Numbered from the stretch's first letter, positions 25,672-34,685 are shown. The stretch is DNA of 64,000 nt from Dryocola boscaweniae (GCF_025215095.1 NZ_JALHAP010000082.1:434001-498000), one strand, 5' to 3'. Notes: generated by a model from the letters alone, not told the origin. Numbers and translations: made by a program.

Positions 25672-25736
25672 AGGGCGGCAAGCTGTCGTTAAACCTGCCG
25701 CCCTCACCCTTTCCTTCTTCTCGTCAGAAGAAGGAA
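25672..25736 (-). terminator. Two tandem perfect hairpins after trg
   Basis: Hairpin A: TTCCTTCTTCT / AGAAGAAGGAA (25711-25736), 11 pairs with a four-base loop, seven bases after the trg stop. Hairpin B: AGGGCGGCA / TGCCGCCCT (25672-25704). Neither has a T run, so they may protect the 3' end rather than terminate strongly. Confidence 0.5.
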
Positions 25737-25743
25737 CTTAACG

Positions 25744-27441
25744 TCAAAAAGTCGCCCAGTTATCGTCGCCTTCCGCCGCAGGGGCAGGTTTAAGCCTGGC
25801 GATTTTAACCGCTGCTGGTTTTGCCGCCTGCGTTTGTGCATGGCTATTCAGGCGGAAAATGCCAACGGCTGCGGTCAGGCGCGCGGCCTGCTCTTCCAGC
25901 GATACGGCGGCGGCCGAGGCTTCTTCCACAAGCGAAGCGTTTTGCTGCGTTACGTTGTCCATCTCGTTAATCGCCTGGCCGACCTGCTGAATCCCACGGC
26001 TTTGTTCGTCGGATGCGGCAGCGATTTCGAGCATGATGTCCGTTACGCGTCGTACCGCATCAACCAGCCCGTTCATGGTTTCGCCTGCGTGAACCACCTG
26101 GTCGGAACCAGAATCAATTAAAGAAACGGATTCGCTAATCAACCCCTCAATCTCTTTTGCCGCCTGAGCGCTGCGCTGAGCCAGCGTGCGCACTTCGCTT
26201 GCCACAACGGCAAACCCACGACCTTGCTCTCCGGCGCGTGCAGCTTCGACAGCGGCATTGAGCGCCAGAATATTGGTCTGGAAAGCAATGCTGTTTATCA
26301 CCGCGGTTATCTCAGAGATCTTTTTAGAGCTGGTGGAGATATTGTTCATGGTCTTCACAACGCCTGAAACGATGCGCCCGCCGTCGCTCGCTTTTTTCGA
26401 GGCGTCTTCTGCAAGCTTGCTGGCATGGTGGGCGTTATCGGCATTCTGTTTGACCGTCGCCGTCAGTTGTTCCATGCTGGCCGCCGTCTGTTCAAGCGCC
26501 GCCGCCTGCTCTTCCGTGCGAGAAGAAAGGTCGGTGTTACCGGCGGAAATTTCGCTGGTTCCCTGATAAATAGCTTCAGCGCCTTCACGCACCGAACCCA
26601 CCGTTTTTACCAGCGCAGACTGCATTGTCTGCAAATGCTGGCTAAGTTTACCTATTTCACTGCGCCCACACGCCTGCTCCGGCAGGGTTAAATCTCCATC
26701 CGCGATATGTTCAATACGAGTTGCGGCCTGTTGCAATGGCCCGATAACGACACGGCGCAGCAATACGAATGTGAAAATTGTCATAAATAGCGCCACGGCA
26801 AACGCGCCCGCCATTATCATCACGCTCAGGCGCGTGTGCGCCTGAGCTTCATCCCGTAATGCCGTAGCCCTTTCGGTGCGGATGGCGATGGCTTTGAGCA
26901 GCACCGCGTTGTAATCCGCATCGAGTTTGCGCGCTTCTTCGTTCTCATGGTTGATAATTGCCTCAAACATGCCGTTTTTGGCATATTTCATCATCGGCAA
27001 CATTCCTTTGTTAATATAGGCGTCGAAACGCGTGCGTAGCTCGGCATCCAGCGCTTCGTCCTGCGGGGTTTTAACTCGTCTTTCTAAGTAGGCGTTAAAA
27101 CCTTCCTGGGCCTGCTTTATGCGCGTGCCAGCCTCGGCAATATTGAGCTTCATATCGTCCATATCGGCCACGCGGCCAGCCGCTCCGGCATGAATGATAT
27201 TTAACCGCGCCGTGCGCAAATGGTTTGAACTGTTCGAGATCCCCATTCGAACCTGAATTTCTTCGGTGACATCCTGCAACGCCCTATCGCTCTGGATCAG
27301 AAAATAGCTCGCCAGGGCAATACACAGGGCAAATAACACCAGTATCCCGCCAAGAATGGAGCTAAATAACGGGACCAGCCGGATGTGATGCCAGAAATTT
27401 ACTGCGACATGTCGGGAGGGTATTTTTGTAGCCATGTCCAT
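25744..27441 (-). CDS. trg: Methyl-accepting chemotaxis protein Trg with a C-terminal receptor pentapeptide
   Basis: Trg senses ribose and galactose through their periplasmic binding proteins. The 565-residue protein shares the Trg-specific N-terminus (HHIRLVPLFSSILGGILVLFAL), a periplasmic four-helix domain (about 55-210), a second membrane helix, HAMP, and the conserved signalling hairpin (IAFQTNILALNAAVEAARAG). Unlike E. coli Trg, which lacks it, this protein ends in NWATF, a variant of the NWETF tether for CheR/CheB. A sigma-28 promoter is visible upstream. Neighbourhood with ydcF agrees with E. coli. Confidence 0.9.
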   Translation of the reverse strand: MDMATKIPSRHVAVNFWHHIRLVPLFSSILGGILVLFALCIALASYFLIQSDRALQDVTEEIQVRMGISNSSNHLRTARLNIIHAGAAGRVADMDDMKLNIAEAGTRIKQAQEGFNAYLERRVKTPQDEALDAELRTRFDAYINKGMLPMMKYAKNGMFEAIINHENEEARKLDADYNAVLLKAIAIRTERATALRDEAQAHTRLSVMIMAGAFAVALFMTIFTFVLLRRVVIGPLQQAATRIEHIADGDLTLPEQACGRSEIGKLSQHLQTMQSALVKTVGSVREGAEAIYQGTSEISAGNTDLSSRTEEQAAALEQTAASMEQLTATVKQNADNAHHASKLAEDASKKASDGGRIVSGVVKTMNNISTSSKKISEITAVINSIAFQTNILALNAAVEAARAGEQGRGFAVVASEVRTLAQRSAQAAKEIEGLISESVSLIDSGSDQVVHAGETMNGLVDAVRRVTDIMLEIAAASDEQSRGIQQVGQAINEMDNVTQQNASLVEEASAAAVSLEEQAARLTAAVGIFRLNSHAQTQAAKPAAVKIARLKPAPAAEGDDNWATF

Positions 27442-27475
27442 GGGTTCTCTTTATAAGAAAGATGTTGTAGAAGCT

Positions 27476-27502
27476 TCATCGGCCCGGGAATCAGAATCCT
27501 TA
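27476..27502 (-). promoter_or_regulatory. Sigma-28 (FliA) promoter of trg
   Basis: Minus strand TAAGGATT (27502-27495), 11 bases, GCCGATGA (27483-27476) compares with the flagellar consensus TAAAGTTT-N11-GCCGATAA (13 of 16 matching). It lies 35 bases before the trg start. Confidence 0.75.
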
Positions 27503-27723
27503 TTGCCGGGGTGCAGAATTGTGCACTCAGTAGCAAATAAGCCATGGAAAGTTAAACGGATCACATAAATTGAAACAGCAGTCCACTTTAATGTGTAACC
27601 GCTGCATGGACAGATAAAATGCGGACTGTTATTACTGAATAGCGCGCCTGGAGAGATCGGACGACTAAGCGTCATTTTTGCGCGTTATAATTGTGCTCAC
27701 AAACCTCAACGGACAGGTATGCT

Positions 27724-27939
27724 GTGGCAAAACATCGGGTAACCCGACCAGACGAAATTGAAATGAAACGCCGGGCCCTGCGGCAAGCCCGACGTGCGAT
27801 AATGAGCGCCCGGCCAGAAATGCCTCCGCAGGCTCCCCCCGTTACCCTTTATGAAGAGCTGGCCATTGGCTATCACATTCGCCAGCTCGCAAAGCTCGAA
27901 CAGTGGTTTATCGCGCAGGGGCTGCCCGTACCTGAGTAA
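27724..27939 (+). CDS. Small basic hypothetical protein
   Basis: A 71-residue protein starting at GTG 27724 with an AGG site eight bases upstream (MAKHRVTRPDEIEMKRR). The first half is rich in Arg and Lys and probably helical; the second half (TLYEELAIGYHIRQLAKLE) looks like an amphipathic helix. No membrane segment. I do not recognise it. It ends 11 bases before the end of the convergent beta-lactamase gene. Confidence 0.6.
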   Translation: MAKHRVTRPDEIEMKRRALRQARRAIMSARPEMPPQAPPVTLYEELAIGYHIRQLAKLEQWFIAQGLPVPE

Positions 27940-27950
27940 CCGGCATTGTC

Positions 27951-28805
27951 CTATTTACCCTGCAATACAATTTCCGCCGCTTTAGCCAACACATCCCGGC
28001 GCGCCTGTGCGTCCTGTTTATGCTGAGTGAAATAGACGGTAAGCACCAGCGGGGCTTTTCCCGGCGGCCAGATCACCGCAACATCATTGGTCGTGCCATA
28101 ATCACCGGCGCCGGTTTTGTCCCCAACCGTCCAGCCGCCCGGCGTCCCCGCACGAATGCTTTGCGCCCCCGTCTGGCTTTGCTTAAGCCAGGTTTGCAGC
28201 CGCTGTTTCTGATTTGCCGCAAGGGCATCGCCGGCAACCAGTTTTTGCAGATTATTTGCCATGGCGTCAGGCGTCGTTGTGTCCCGCTCGTCACCCGGTA
28301 TTGCCGTATTGAGATGAGGCTCCCAACGGTCAAGGCGGGTTTGGTTATCACCAAGTGTTGCGGCCAGTTTAGCGATACCCGACGGGCCGCCGATCTCTTT
28401 GAGCAATACATTGCCCGCAGTATTATCGCTCCATTCAATGGCTGCGGCGGCGATGTCCTTCAGCTTCATGCCCTGCGCGACATGTTTTTCCAGCACCGGT
28501 GACCAGGCCACCAAATCGCTTTGCTGGTACGCAATATGTTTGTTCAGCAAGTCCGGCTGCTGTTCGCTCTTTTTCAATACCGCTCCTGCAGCCAGCACCT
28601 TAAATGTGCTGGTCAACGGGAAACGCTCATCGCCGCGGTAGCTGTAACGCTCACCGCTTGCTGTATCAATTAATGCCAGGCCAAGCCGACCCTCGGCGTT
28701 TTTTTCTAATGCGGCGAGTTTTACGTCGAATGAAGGCTGCGCGGCATAAGAGACAAAACTCGTCAGAAAAATAAATGCCAGCGAAGAATACGCTACGGAT
28801 TTCAT
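27951..28805 (-). CDS. Class A beta-lactamase, CTX-M/SED-like chromosomal type
   Basis: A 284-residue serine beta-lactamase with a signal peptide of about 21-22 residues. Catalytic motifs: Ser66-Thr-Phe-Lys69 (Ambler 70-73), SDN (126-128), Glu162 in the omega loop (RWEPHLN), and KTG (230-232) in KTGAGDYGTTNDVAVIWP. The last block and the terminal ARRDVLAKAAEIV resemble the CTX-M, SED and related chromosomal enzymes; Ambler 237 is Ala rather than the Ser of CTX-M. ATG 28805 is chosen for the signal peptide. No ampR/LysR regulator lies beside it, suggesting constitutive low expression. Confidence 0.92.
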   Translation of the reverse strand: MKSVAYSSLAFIFLTSFVSYAAQPSFDVKLAALEKNAEGRLGLALIDTASGERYSYRGDERFPLTSTFKVLAAGAVLKKSEQQPDLLNKHIAYQQSDLVAWSPVLEKHVAQGMKLKDIAAAAIEWSDNTAGNVLLKEIGGPSGIAKLAATLGDNQTRLDRWEPHLNTAIPGDERDTTTPDAMANNLQKLVAGDALAANQKQRLQTWLKQSQTGAQSIRAGTPGGWTVGDKTGAGDYGTTNDVAVIWPPGKAPLVLTVYFTQHKQDAQARRDVLAKAAEIVLQGK

Positions 28806-29012
28806 ATTAATTTCAATCAAATTAAGGGTAAGCAGAGGCTAGCATAAATAAGCGTCGTGATTAACTTTTCGCGCCGGAGGGCGCGTAGCTTATCTCCCTG
28901 CGCCTACTCGTCGTTATTACCCTTACGTATTCTCCTGACGACGTGCTTGTACCCTTTTCGTTAAACAGGAGTAAACTGGATGTAATTATTTGCGCAACAA
29001 GATATCCGCCCG

Positions 29013-31310
29013 ATGAAATTCAAATCAGCCATTAAGCCCTATCGCGCAGCAGCCGGCGGCTGGGGTTCGCTCGAAGCCACAACTCGTTTTGTTATCGACA
29101 GCAAACACGCCCTGAAAAATTTGCGCAACCTGATGCGCATGAACAAAGCCCGTGGGTTTGACTGCCCGGGCTGCGCCTGGGGCGATGATAATAAAAGCAC
29201 CTTCAGCTTCTGTGAAAACGGCGCCAAGGCCGTCACCTGGGAGGCGACGCGTCGTTTTATCGACCGGCAGTTTTTTGCCCAGCACAGCGTCAGCAAGCTG
29301 TATGCGCAAAGCGACTATTTCCTTGAATATCAAGGGCGTTTAACCGAACCGTTGCGCTATAACGCCCGCACCGACCACTACGAGCCGATAAGCTGGGATG
29401 ACGCCCTCGCGCTGATTGCGCAACATATTCATGGGATGGATAACCCAAACCAACTGGAGCTTTACACCTCCGGGCGCGCCAGCAACGAAGCGTCTTATAT
29501 TTATCAACTGTTCGGGCGCATGGTCGGCACCAATAACTTCCCGGACTGCTCGAATATGTGTCACGAAGCCAGCGGCAGCGGGCTGAAACGCAGCATCGGC
29601 GTGGGTAAAGGCACCATTCAACTGGATGATTTTGATAAAGCCAATGCGATTTTTGTTTTCGGGCAGAATCCTGGCACCAACCATCCGCGCATGCTCCACA
29701 GCCTGCGCCACGCCGCTGAAAACGGCGCGCAAATCGTTACCTTTAATACGTTGCGTGAGCGCGGGCTGGAGCGTTTTGCCGATCCGCAAAAACCGCTGGA
29801 AGTGATCACTCCTCTTGCGGGCAGCATCAGCACTCATTATTACCAGCCAAATCTCGGCGGGGACATGGCCGCCGTGCGTGGCATGGCGAAGGCGCTGCTG
29901 GAAACCCATCGCGAATGTCTTGCGCGTGGCGACAAGGGCATTTTCGACGAGTGGTTTATCGCTGAGCATACTCACGGCATAGACGACTGGTTTGCTGAAA
30001 TCGACAAGACCGCCTGGGAGCACATCACGCGGCAGTCCGGTTTGAGCGAGCAGCAGCTACGCGATGCGGCAGCTATCTGGCAGCAGGCTGAACGCGTTAT
30101 TTGCACCTGGGCGATGGGCATCACGCAGCATAAGCACTCCCTGAATACGGTTCGTGAAATCGTTAACCTGCAACTGCTGGGGGGCCACCTTGGCAAGCCG
30201 GGCGCGGGACTTTGCCCGGTACGCGGGCACAGCAACGTGCAGGGAAATCGCACGATGGGAATTGACGAAAAACCCTCAGCCGCCCTGCTGGACAGCCTGA
30301 GCGCGCATTTCGGATTCAAGGCGCCGCGCGAAAAAGGGCATAACACCGTTGAAGCTTTGGCTGCCATGCTACGCGACGAGGTCAAGGTGCTGATTGCGCT
30401 GGGCGGTAACCTGGCCGCCGCCGCGCCGGACAGCCCGCGAACCGAAGAGGCGCTGCGCCGCTGTGGTTTGACGGTTCATATCAGCACCAAACTTAATCGC
30501 AGCCATCTGGTACCGGGACGCGATGGCTTGATTCTGCCGACGCTTGGCCGCACCGAGGCGGATATTCAGGCTACGGGCCGCCAGTTTATTACCGTCGAAG
30601 ACTCGTTCAGCATGGTGCACGCCTCCGAAGGGATCGGCCAACCCATTGCCGATACGCAGCGCTCGGAAACAGCCATTGTGGCGGGCATTGCCGATGCCGT
30701 TTTGGGGAAAGATAAACTTAACTGGCAGGCGTTCGCCGATGATTACAATCTGATCCGCGATCGCATTGCGGCCACCATTCCGGGCTTCCAGAACTTCAAT
30801 CAGCAGTGTGAAAAACCCGGCGGATTTTATCTGGGTAATGCTGCGGCGCAGTTGCGGTTTAGCACGCCGAGCGGAAAAGCGGAATTCAGCGCGGCAGCGC
30901 TTCCTGCTTCGCTATTTGGCGATCTGGATGCGCCCTTCGTCCTGCAAACGCTGCGATCGCATGACCAGTACAACACCACGATTTATGGCCTCGACGATCG
31001 TTATCGCGGGGTTTACGGCCAGCGCGAGGTGCTGTTTATTCATCCCGATGATTTAGCAGGGCTTGGCCTGCAGGAAGGCGACCTGGTGGATATCGAAACG
31101 GTGTGGAACGATGGCATTACGCGCAAAGTCAGCGGGTTTAAAATCGTGTCTTATAACATTCCACGCGGCAATCTGGCCGCCTACTATCCGGAAACGAACC
31201 CGTTGGTTCCCCTGGCAAGCGTAGGCGACGGCACGGGGACGCCAACCTCAAAATCAGTCCCGGTAAAAATCAGCCGTTCAGCATTAAAAACAAATAATCG
31301 TATCGCGTAA
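29013..31310 (+). CDS. ydeP: YdeP-like molybdopterin oxidoreductase
   Basis: A 765-residue member of the FdhF/YdeP family (formate dehydrogenase H alpha-like proteins); E. coli YdeP contributes to acid resistance, with unknown substrate. The N-terminal iron-sulfur region has Cys51 and Cys54 (DCPGCAW) and CENGAKA; NFPDCSNMCHE carries the presumed metal-ligand region; C-terminal molybdopterin-binding domain around DQYNTTIYGLDDRYRG. No Tat signal, so cytoplasmic. An FdhD-like maturation partner is not nearby. The start at 29013 lacks a strong ribosome site. Confidence 0.85.
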   Translation: MKFKSAIKPYRAAAGGWGSLEATTRFVIDSKHALKNLRNLMRMNKARGFDCPGCAWGDDNKSTFSFCENGAKAVTWEATRRFIDRQFFAQHSVSKLYAQSDYFLEYQGRLTEPLRYNARTDHYEPISWDDALALIAQHIHGMDNPNQLELYTSGRASNEASYIYQLFGRMVGTNNFPDCSNMCHEASGSGLKRSIGVGKGTIQLDDFDKANAIFVFGQNPGTNHPRMLHSLRHAAENGAQIVTFNTLRERGLERFADPQKPLEVITPLAGSISTHYYQPNLGGDMAAVRGMAKALLETHRECLARGDKGIFDEWFIAEHTHGIDDWFAEIDKTAWEHITRQSGLSEQQLRDAAAIWQQAERVICTWAMGITQHKHSLNTVREIVNLQLLGGHLGKPGAGLCPVRGHSNVQGNRTMGIDEKPSAALLDSLSAHFGFKAPREKGHNTVEALAAMLRDEVKVLIALGGNLAAAAPDSPRTEEALRRCGLTVHISTKLNRSHLVPGRDGLILPTLGRTEADIQATGRQFITVEDSFSMVHASEGIGQPIADTQRSETAIVAGIADAVLGKDKLNWQAFADDYNLIRDRIAATIPGFQNFNQQCEKPGGFYLGNAAAQLRFSTPSGKAEFSAAALPASLFGDLDAPFVLQTLRSHDQYNTTIYGLDDRYRGVYGQREVLFIHPDDLAGLGLQEGDLVDIETVWNDGITRKVSGFKIVSYNIPRGNLAAYYPETNPLVPLASVGDGTGTPTSKSVPVKISRSALKTNNRIA

Positions 31311-31695
31311 AAGTGTCTTTCCCTTCCTTGGCTATACTCAGATAAACCGGCTGGGCTTCAGTAACAGCACTTCGTCGGGTGGCGCCGCTTCACCCGACGA
31401 AGCCGATTTTCGGCTCCCCGGGCAACCTCTGTGCAATAAATGCGAGATTTCTCATTAACAACTTTGCAATATCATAGCGGCAGATTATGATAGCCGCGGC
31501 ATTCACCATTTGGTTCGTTATGATTTCGTCTTTCGGCTGAAAGTCCGTTAACCGCGCGCCAGATGCGTTCATGTTTACCCCAATCGGTACAAATCAGGCG
31601 ATCTCTCGCAACAGGGAGACGCCGCGACATCTGCAGTTTATGTAACAGAATAGATGGGACATCCTATAAGGAACATGTTCCGACAGGAGAACGTT
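31311..31695. other. Intergenic region before the PQQ dehydrogenase
   Basis: 385 bases with no credible gene. It holds a long perfect palindrome (31370-31402) just after the YdeP-like gene and a 12-bp palindrome (31670-31681) next to the ribosome-binding site of the dehydrogenase. TATAAG at 31665 could be a -10. Confidence 0.5.
31370..31402. repeat. Long palindrome, REP-like or terminator
   Basis: CTTCGTCGGGTG (31370-31381) and CACCCGACGAAG (31391-31402) are a perfect 12-bp inverted repeat around GCGCCGCTT. It sits 60 bases after the YdeP-like stop and lacks a T run. Confidence 0.6.
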
Positions 31696-34086
31696 ATGGT
31701 AAGTCAAACTCCCCCGCGCGGCCTCGCACTGGCGCTGCTGTGGGTACTCGGCGGATTGATGGCTCTTATTGGCCTCGCCATCGGCATCGGCGGGGCTTAT
31801 TTAGTCTCGCTGGGCGGCAGTTGGTATTTCCTACTGATGGGCATCGTGATGCTTATTTCCGCCGTCTTAATTTTAAGGAAAAAAGTCTCCGGACTGGCGC
31901 TTTACGCGCTGGCCTTTATTTGCTCAATATTTTGGGCCATCAGCGATGCTGGTATGGATTTCTGGCCGCTGTTTTCTCGCCTGTTTACCTTTGCGGTGCT
32001 TGCGTTTCTGGCGGCTATCGCCTGGCCGATTCTGCGTGCTGCAAACACGTCAGCTCCGGTAAAAAAAGCGCCGGCTTACGGCATTGCCGCGATCCTCGCC
32101 GTATGTATGCTGGTAAGCGCAGGCTGGATGTTTGTGCCGCAGGTGCAGGTGGCGGCTACTGAAGATGTACCGGTTAAGCCGGTTAGCGCGGGTGATGAGC
32201 AAAAAGACTGGAAGCACTGGGGCAACACTACCCACGGCGACCGTTTTGCCGCACTTGATCAAATTAATAAAGGCAACGTTTCCGATCTTAAAGTCGCCTG
32301 GGTTGCGCACACCGGCGATATCCCACAGAGCAACGGTTCTGGCGCAGAAGACCAAAACACGCCGCTTCAGGTTGGCGACACGCTGTTTGTCTGTACGCCA
32401 TACAGCAAGGTGCTGGCGCTGGATGTGGATTCCGGTAAAGAGAAGTGGCGCTTTGACAGCAAGGCTACCGCGCCAAACTGGCAGCGCTGCCGTGGTTTAG
32501 GCTACTTCGAAGAAACTACCCAGCAGGCAGCCGCTACGCTTGCCGCCCCGGCTCAGCCAGCAGCCTGCCCTCGCCGCCTGTTCCTGCCAACCACCGATGC
32601 GCGCCTGCTGGCGATCAACGCGGATAACGGCAAGCTGTGCGATGACTTTGGCGACCACGGAACCGTGGATCTGAAAGTCGGCATGGGCGAAGTTAAACCG
32701 GGTTATTACCAGCAAACGTCCACGCCGCTCGTTGCGGGCAATGTGGTTGTGGTTGGCGGCCGCGTGGCGGATAACTTCTCCACCGGCGAACCTCCGGGCG
32801 TTGTACGCGCTTACGATGTGCACACCGGCAAACTGGCGTGGGCATGGGACCCGGGCAATCCGGCAATCACCGGCTTGCCGCCTGAAGGCCAGACCTATAC
32901 GCGCGGTACGCCAAACGTATGGTCAGCGATGTCTTACGACGCCAAACTGGGCCTGATTTATCTGCCAACCGGGAACGCCACGCCAGACTTCTTCGGCGGC
33001 ACGCGTACTGCGGAGGATGATAAATACAGCTCTTCTATCGTGGCCGTTGATGCGGCAACGGGACAGGTACGCTGGCATTACCAGACGACTCACCACGATC
33101 TGTGGGACTTTGACCTGCCGTCGCAGCCGCTGCTTTACGATCTGCCAGACGCTAAAGGCGGCACCACGCCGGTAATTGTCCAGACCTCCAAGCAGGGCAT
33201 GATCTTCATGCTTAACCGTGAAACCGGCGAACCGGTGGCGAAAGTGGAAGAACGTCCGGTTCCGCAGGGCAACATTGAAGGCGAGCGCTATTCTAAAACC
33301 CAGCCGTATTCTGTCGGTATGCCGATGATTGGCAACGAAACGCTTACGGAATCGGATATGTGGGGCGCGACGCCAATCGACCTGTTGATCTGCCGTATCG
33401 AATTCAAAGGCATGCGCCACGAAGGCGTCTTTACGCCGCCTGGACTTGATCGCTCACTGCAATATCCCGGTTCGCTGGGCGGCATGAACTGGGGCAGCGT
33501 TTCCGTTGACCCGAACAACAGCCTGATGTTCGTCAACGATATGCGCCTGGGTCTGGCGAACTATATGGTGCCACGCGCGAATGTAGCGAAAGACGCAAGC
33601 GGCATTGAGATGGGTATTGTGCCGATGGACGGCACGCCGTTCGGCGCAATGCGCGAGCGTTTCCTGTCGCCGCTGGGTATTCCATGTCAGAAACCGCCGT
33701 TTGGCACCATGTCTGCGGTTGACCTGAAGTCCGGGAAAATCGTCTGGCAGGTTCCGGTTGGCACCGTGCAGGATACCGGCCCGTTAGGCATCCGCATGCA
33801 TATGCCAATCCCAATCGGCATGCCGACCCTGGGCGCGACACTTTCAACGCAGTCCGGCCTGCTGTTCTTCGCGGGTACCCAGGACTTCTATCTGCGCGCG
33901 TTTGATACCGCAAACGGCAAAGAGATCTGGAAATCTCGTCTGCCGGTCGGCAGCCAGTCCGGCCCGATGACCTATGTGTCACCGAAAACCGGTAAGCAAT
34001 ACATTGTGATTAATGCAGGCGGGGCGCGTCAGTCTCCTGACCGTGGCGATTACATCATTGCTTATGCGTTGCCGGATACGAAATAG
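31696..34086 (+). CDS. gcd: Membrane-bound PQQ-dependent dehydrogenase, glucose/quinate family
   Basis: A quinoprotein that oxidises an aldose or related substrate in the periplasm and passes electrons to ubiquinone. The 796 residues equal the length of E. coli Gcd. Five membrane helices occupy about residues 8-140, followed by the eight-bladed beta-propeller with tryptophan-docking repeats (DWKHWGNTTHGDRFAALDQI, TTHHDLWDFDLPSQP, MWGATPIDLLICR). Divergence from E. coli Gcd is substantial, so quinate/shikimate or another sugar remains possible. ATG 31696 follows AGGAGA. PQQ biosynthesis genes are not in the window. Confidence 0.85.
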   Translation: MVSQTPPRGLALALLWVLGGLMALIGLAIGIGGAYLVSLGGSWYFLLMGIVMLISAVLILRKKVSGLALYALAFICSIFWAISDAGMDFWPLFSRLFTFAVLAFLAAIAWPILRAANTSAPVKKAPAYGIAAILAVCMLVSAGWMFVPQVQVAATEDVPVKPVSAGDEQKDWKHWGNTTHGDRFAALDQINKGNVSDLKVAWVAHTGDIPQSNGSGAEDQNTPLQVGDTLFVCTPYSKVLALDVDSGKEKWRFDSKATAPNWQRCRGLGYFEETTQQAAATLAAPAQPAACPRRLFLPTTDARLLAINADNGKLCDDFGDHGTVDLKVGMGEVKPGYYQQTSTPLVAGNVVVVGGRVADNFSTGEPPGVVRAYDVHTGKLAWAWDPGNPAITGLPPEGQTYTRGTPNVWSAMSYDAKLGLIYLPTGNATPDFFGGTRTAEDDKYSSSIVAVDAATGQVRWHYQTTHHDLWDFDLPSQPLLYDLPDAKGGTTPVIVQTSKQGMIFMLNRETGEPVAKVEERPVPQGNIEGERYSKTQPYSVGMPMIGNETLTESDMWGATPIDLLICRIEFKGMRHEGVFTPPGLDRSLQYPGSLGGMNWGSVSVDPNNSLMFVNDMRLGLANYMVPRANVAKDASGIEMGIVPMDGTPFGAMRERFLSPLGIPCQKPPFGTMSAVDLKSGKIVWQVPVGTVQDTGPLGIRMHMPIPIGMPTLGATLSTQSGLLFFAGTQDFYLRAFDTANGKEIWKSRLPVGSQSGPMTYVSPKTGKQYIVINAGGARQSPDRGDYIIAYALPDTK

Positions 34087-34124
34087 TTAACGGCGGGCGG
34101 CGTTTTGCCGCTCGCCTTCACTGC

Positions 34125-34157
34125 AACCCTCAGTCATTCATTTACTGAGGGTTTTTT
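34125..34157 (+). terminator. Terminator of the PQQ dehydrogenase gene
   Basis: AACCCTCAGT (34125-34134) and ACTGAGGGTT (34144-34153) form a perfect ten-pair stem ending in a T run. Confidence 0.85.
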
Positions 34158-34196
34158 ATTGCAACCTGCAAATCTTCTTTGCAGCAGCGCTTACCT

Positions 34197-34364
34197 TCAG
34201 GCGAAGCTAAACCCCTCATCCGCCCAGCCGGTTATTCCACCCGGCATTATTTTGACCGCCCGTCCCAGGCGAGCCAGCTTCAGCGCCGCTCGATCCGCGC
34301 CGTTGCAATGGGGGCCTGCGCAGTACACAACTCGCCACAACCCCTGCGACCTATCGCAAAACAT
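34197..34364 (-). pseudogene. Remnant of a rhodanese-domain gene
   Basis: Minus-strand translation gives a 55-codon stretch containing VVYCAGPHCNGADRAALKLA and KIMPGGITGWADEGF, the C-terminal half of a single rhodanese domain including its Cys loop. The N-terminal half (the DVR...HIPGA part) is missing: an in-frame stop precedes the first ATG and no upstream continuation is seen. It most likely is a truncated relic between the dehydrogenase terminator and mgtS. Confidence 0.75.
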
Positions 34365-34392
34365 TTACCCCGCCTGGGTAATAATTTACGAA

Positions 34393-34427
34393 CGGTTAGT
34401 CCTTGTTTAACTTTCGCCCGTTATGAT
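34393..34427 (+). promoter_or_regulatory. PhoP box and -10 of mgtS
   Basis: CGGTTA (34393-34398), five bases, TGTTTA (34404-34409), then exactly 12 bases to TATGAT (34422-34427). This is the geometry of class I PhoP-activated promoters (consensus (T/G)GTTTA-N5-(T/G)GTTTA, 12 bp before -10). Confidence 0.75.
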
Positions 34428-34501
34428 GACTTCACTCTGATGAGTCAATTTCAATTAACGAGAGGTATTTCTATAGGAATGCGCAACAACGAGGAGTAAT
34501 T

Positions 34502-34597
34502 ATGCTGGGAAATATGAACGTATTTATAGCAGTGCTGGGATTGATTGTTTTTTCCGGATTTCTTGCTGCTTACTTAAGCTACAAATGGGATGACTGA
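34502..34597 (+). CDS. mgtS: MgtS, small inner-membrane protein stabilising MgtA
   Basis: A 31-residue protein (MLGNMNVFIAVLG, then a single membrane helix, ending SYKWDD) differing from E. coli MgtS (YneM) at only a few positions. In E. coli it is induced by low magnesium through PhoPQ, binds the MgtA importer to protect it from FtsH, and interacts with PitA. A GAGGAG site precedes the ATG and a PhoP-type promoter lies 75 bases upstream. A strong terminator follows. Confidence 0.93.
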   Translation: MLGNMNVFIAVLGLIVFSGFLAAYLSYKWDD

Positions 34598-34625
34598 TGA
34601 ACGGTGATTGCCCCCCACCAACCAG

Positions 34626-34663
34626 GCCCCTCGCAGATGCATATCTCGAGGGGCATTTTTTTG
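34626..34663 (+). terminator. mgtS terminator
   Basis: GCCCCTCG (34626-34633) and CGAGGGGC (34647-34654) form a perfect eight-pair stem followed by ATTTTTTT, 28 bases after the mgtS stop. Confidence 0.9.
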
Positions 34664-34685
34664 CGCGCGTTGCGTTAAAAGCGCG

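Noticed and set aside
31390..31572. A 60-codon minus-strand frame between the YdeP-like and PQQ dehydrogenase genes
   Set aside because: Its end is formed by the palindrome at 31370-31402, it has no ribosome-binding site and no recognisable sequence.
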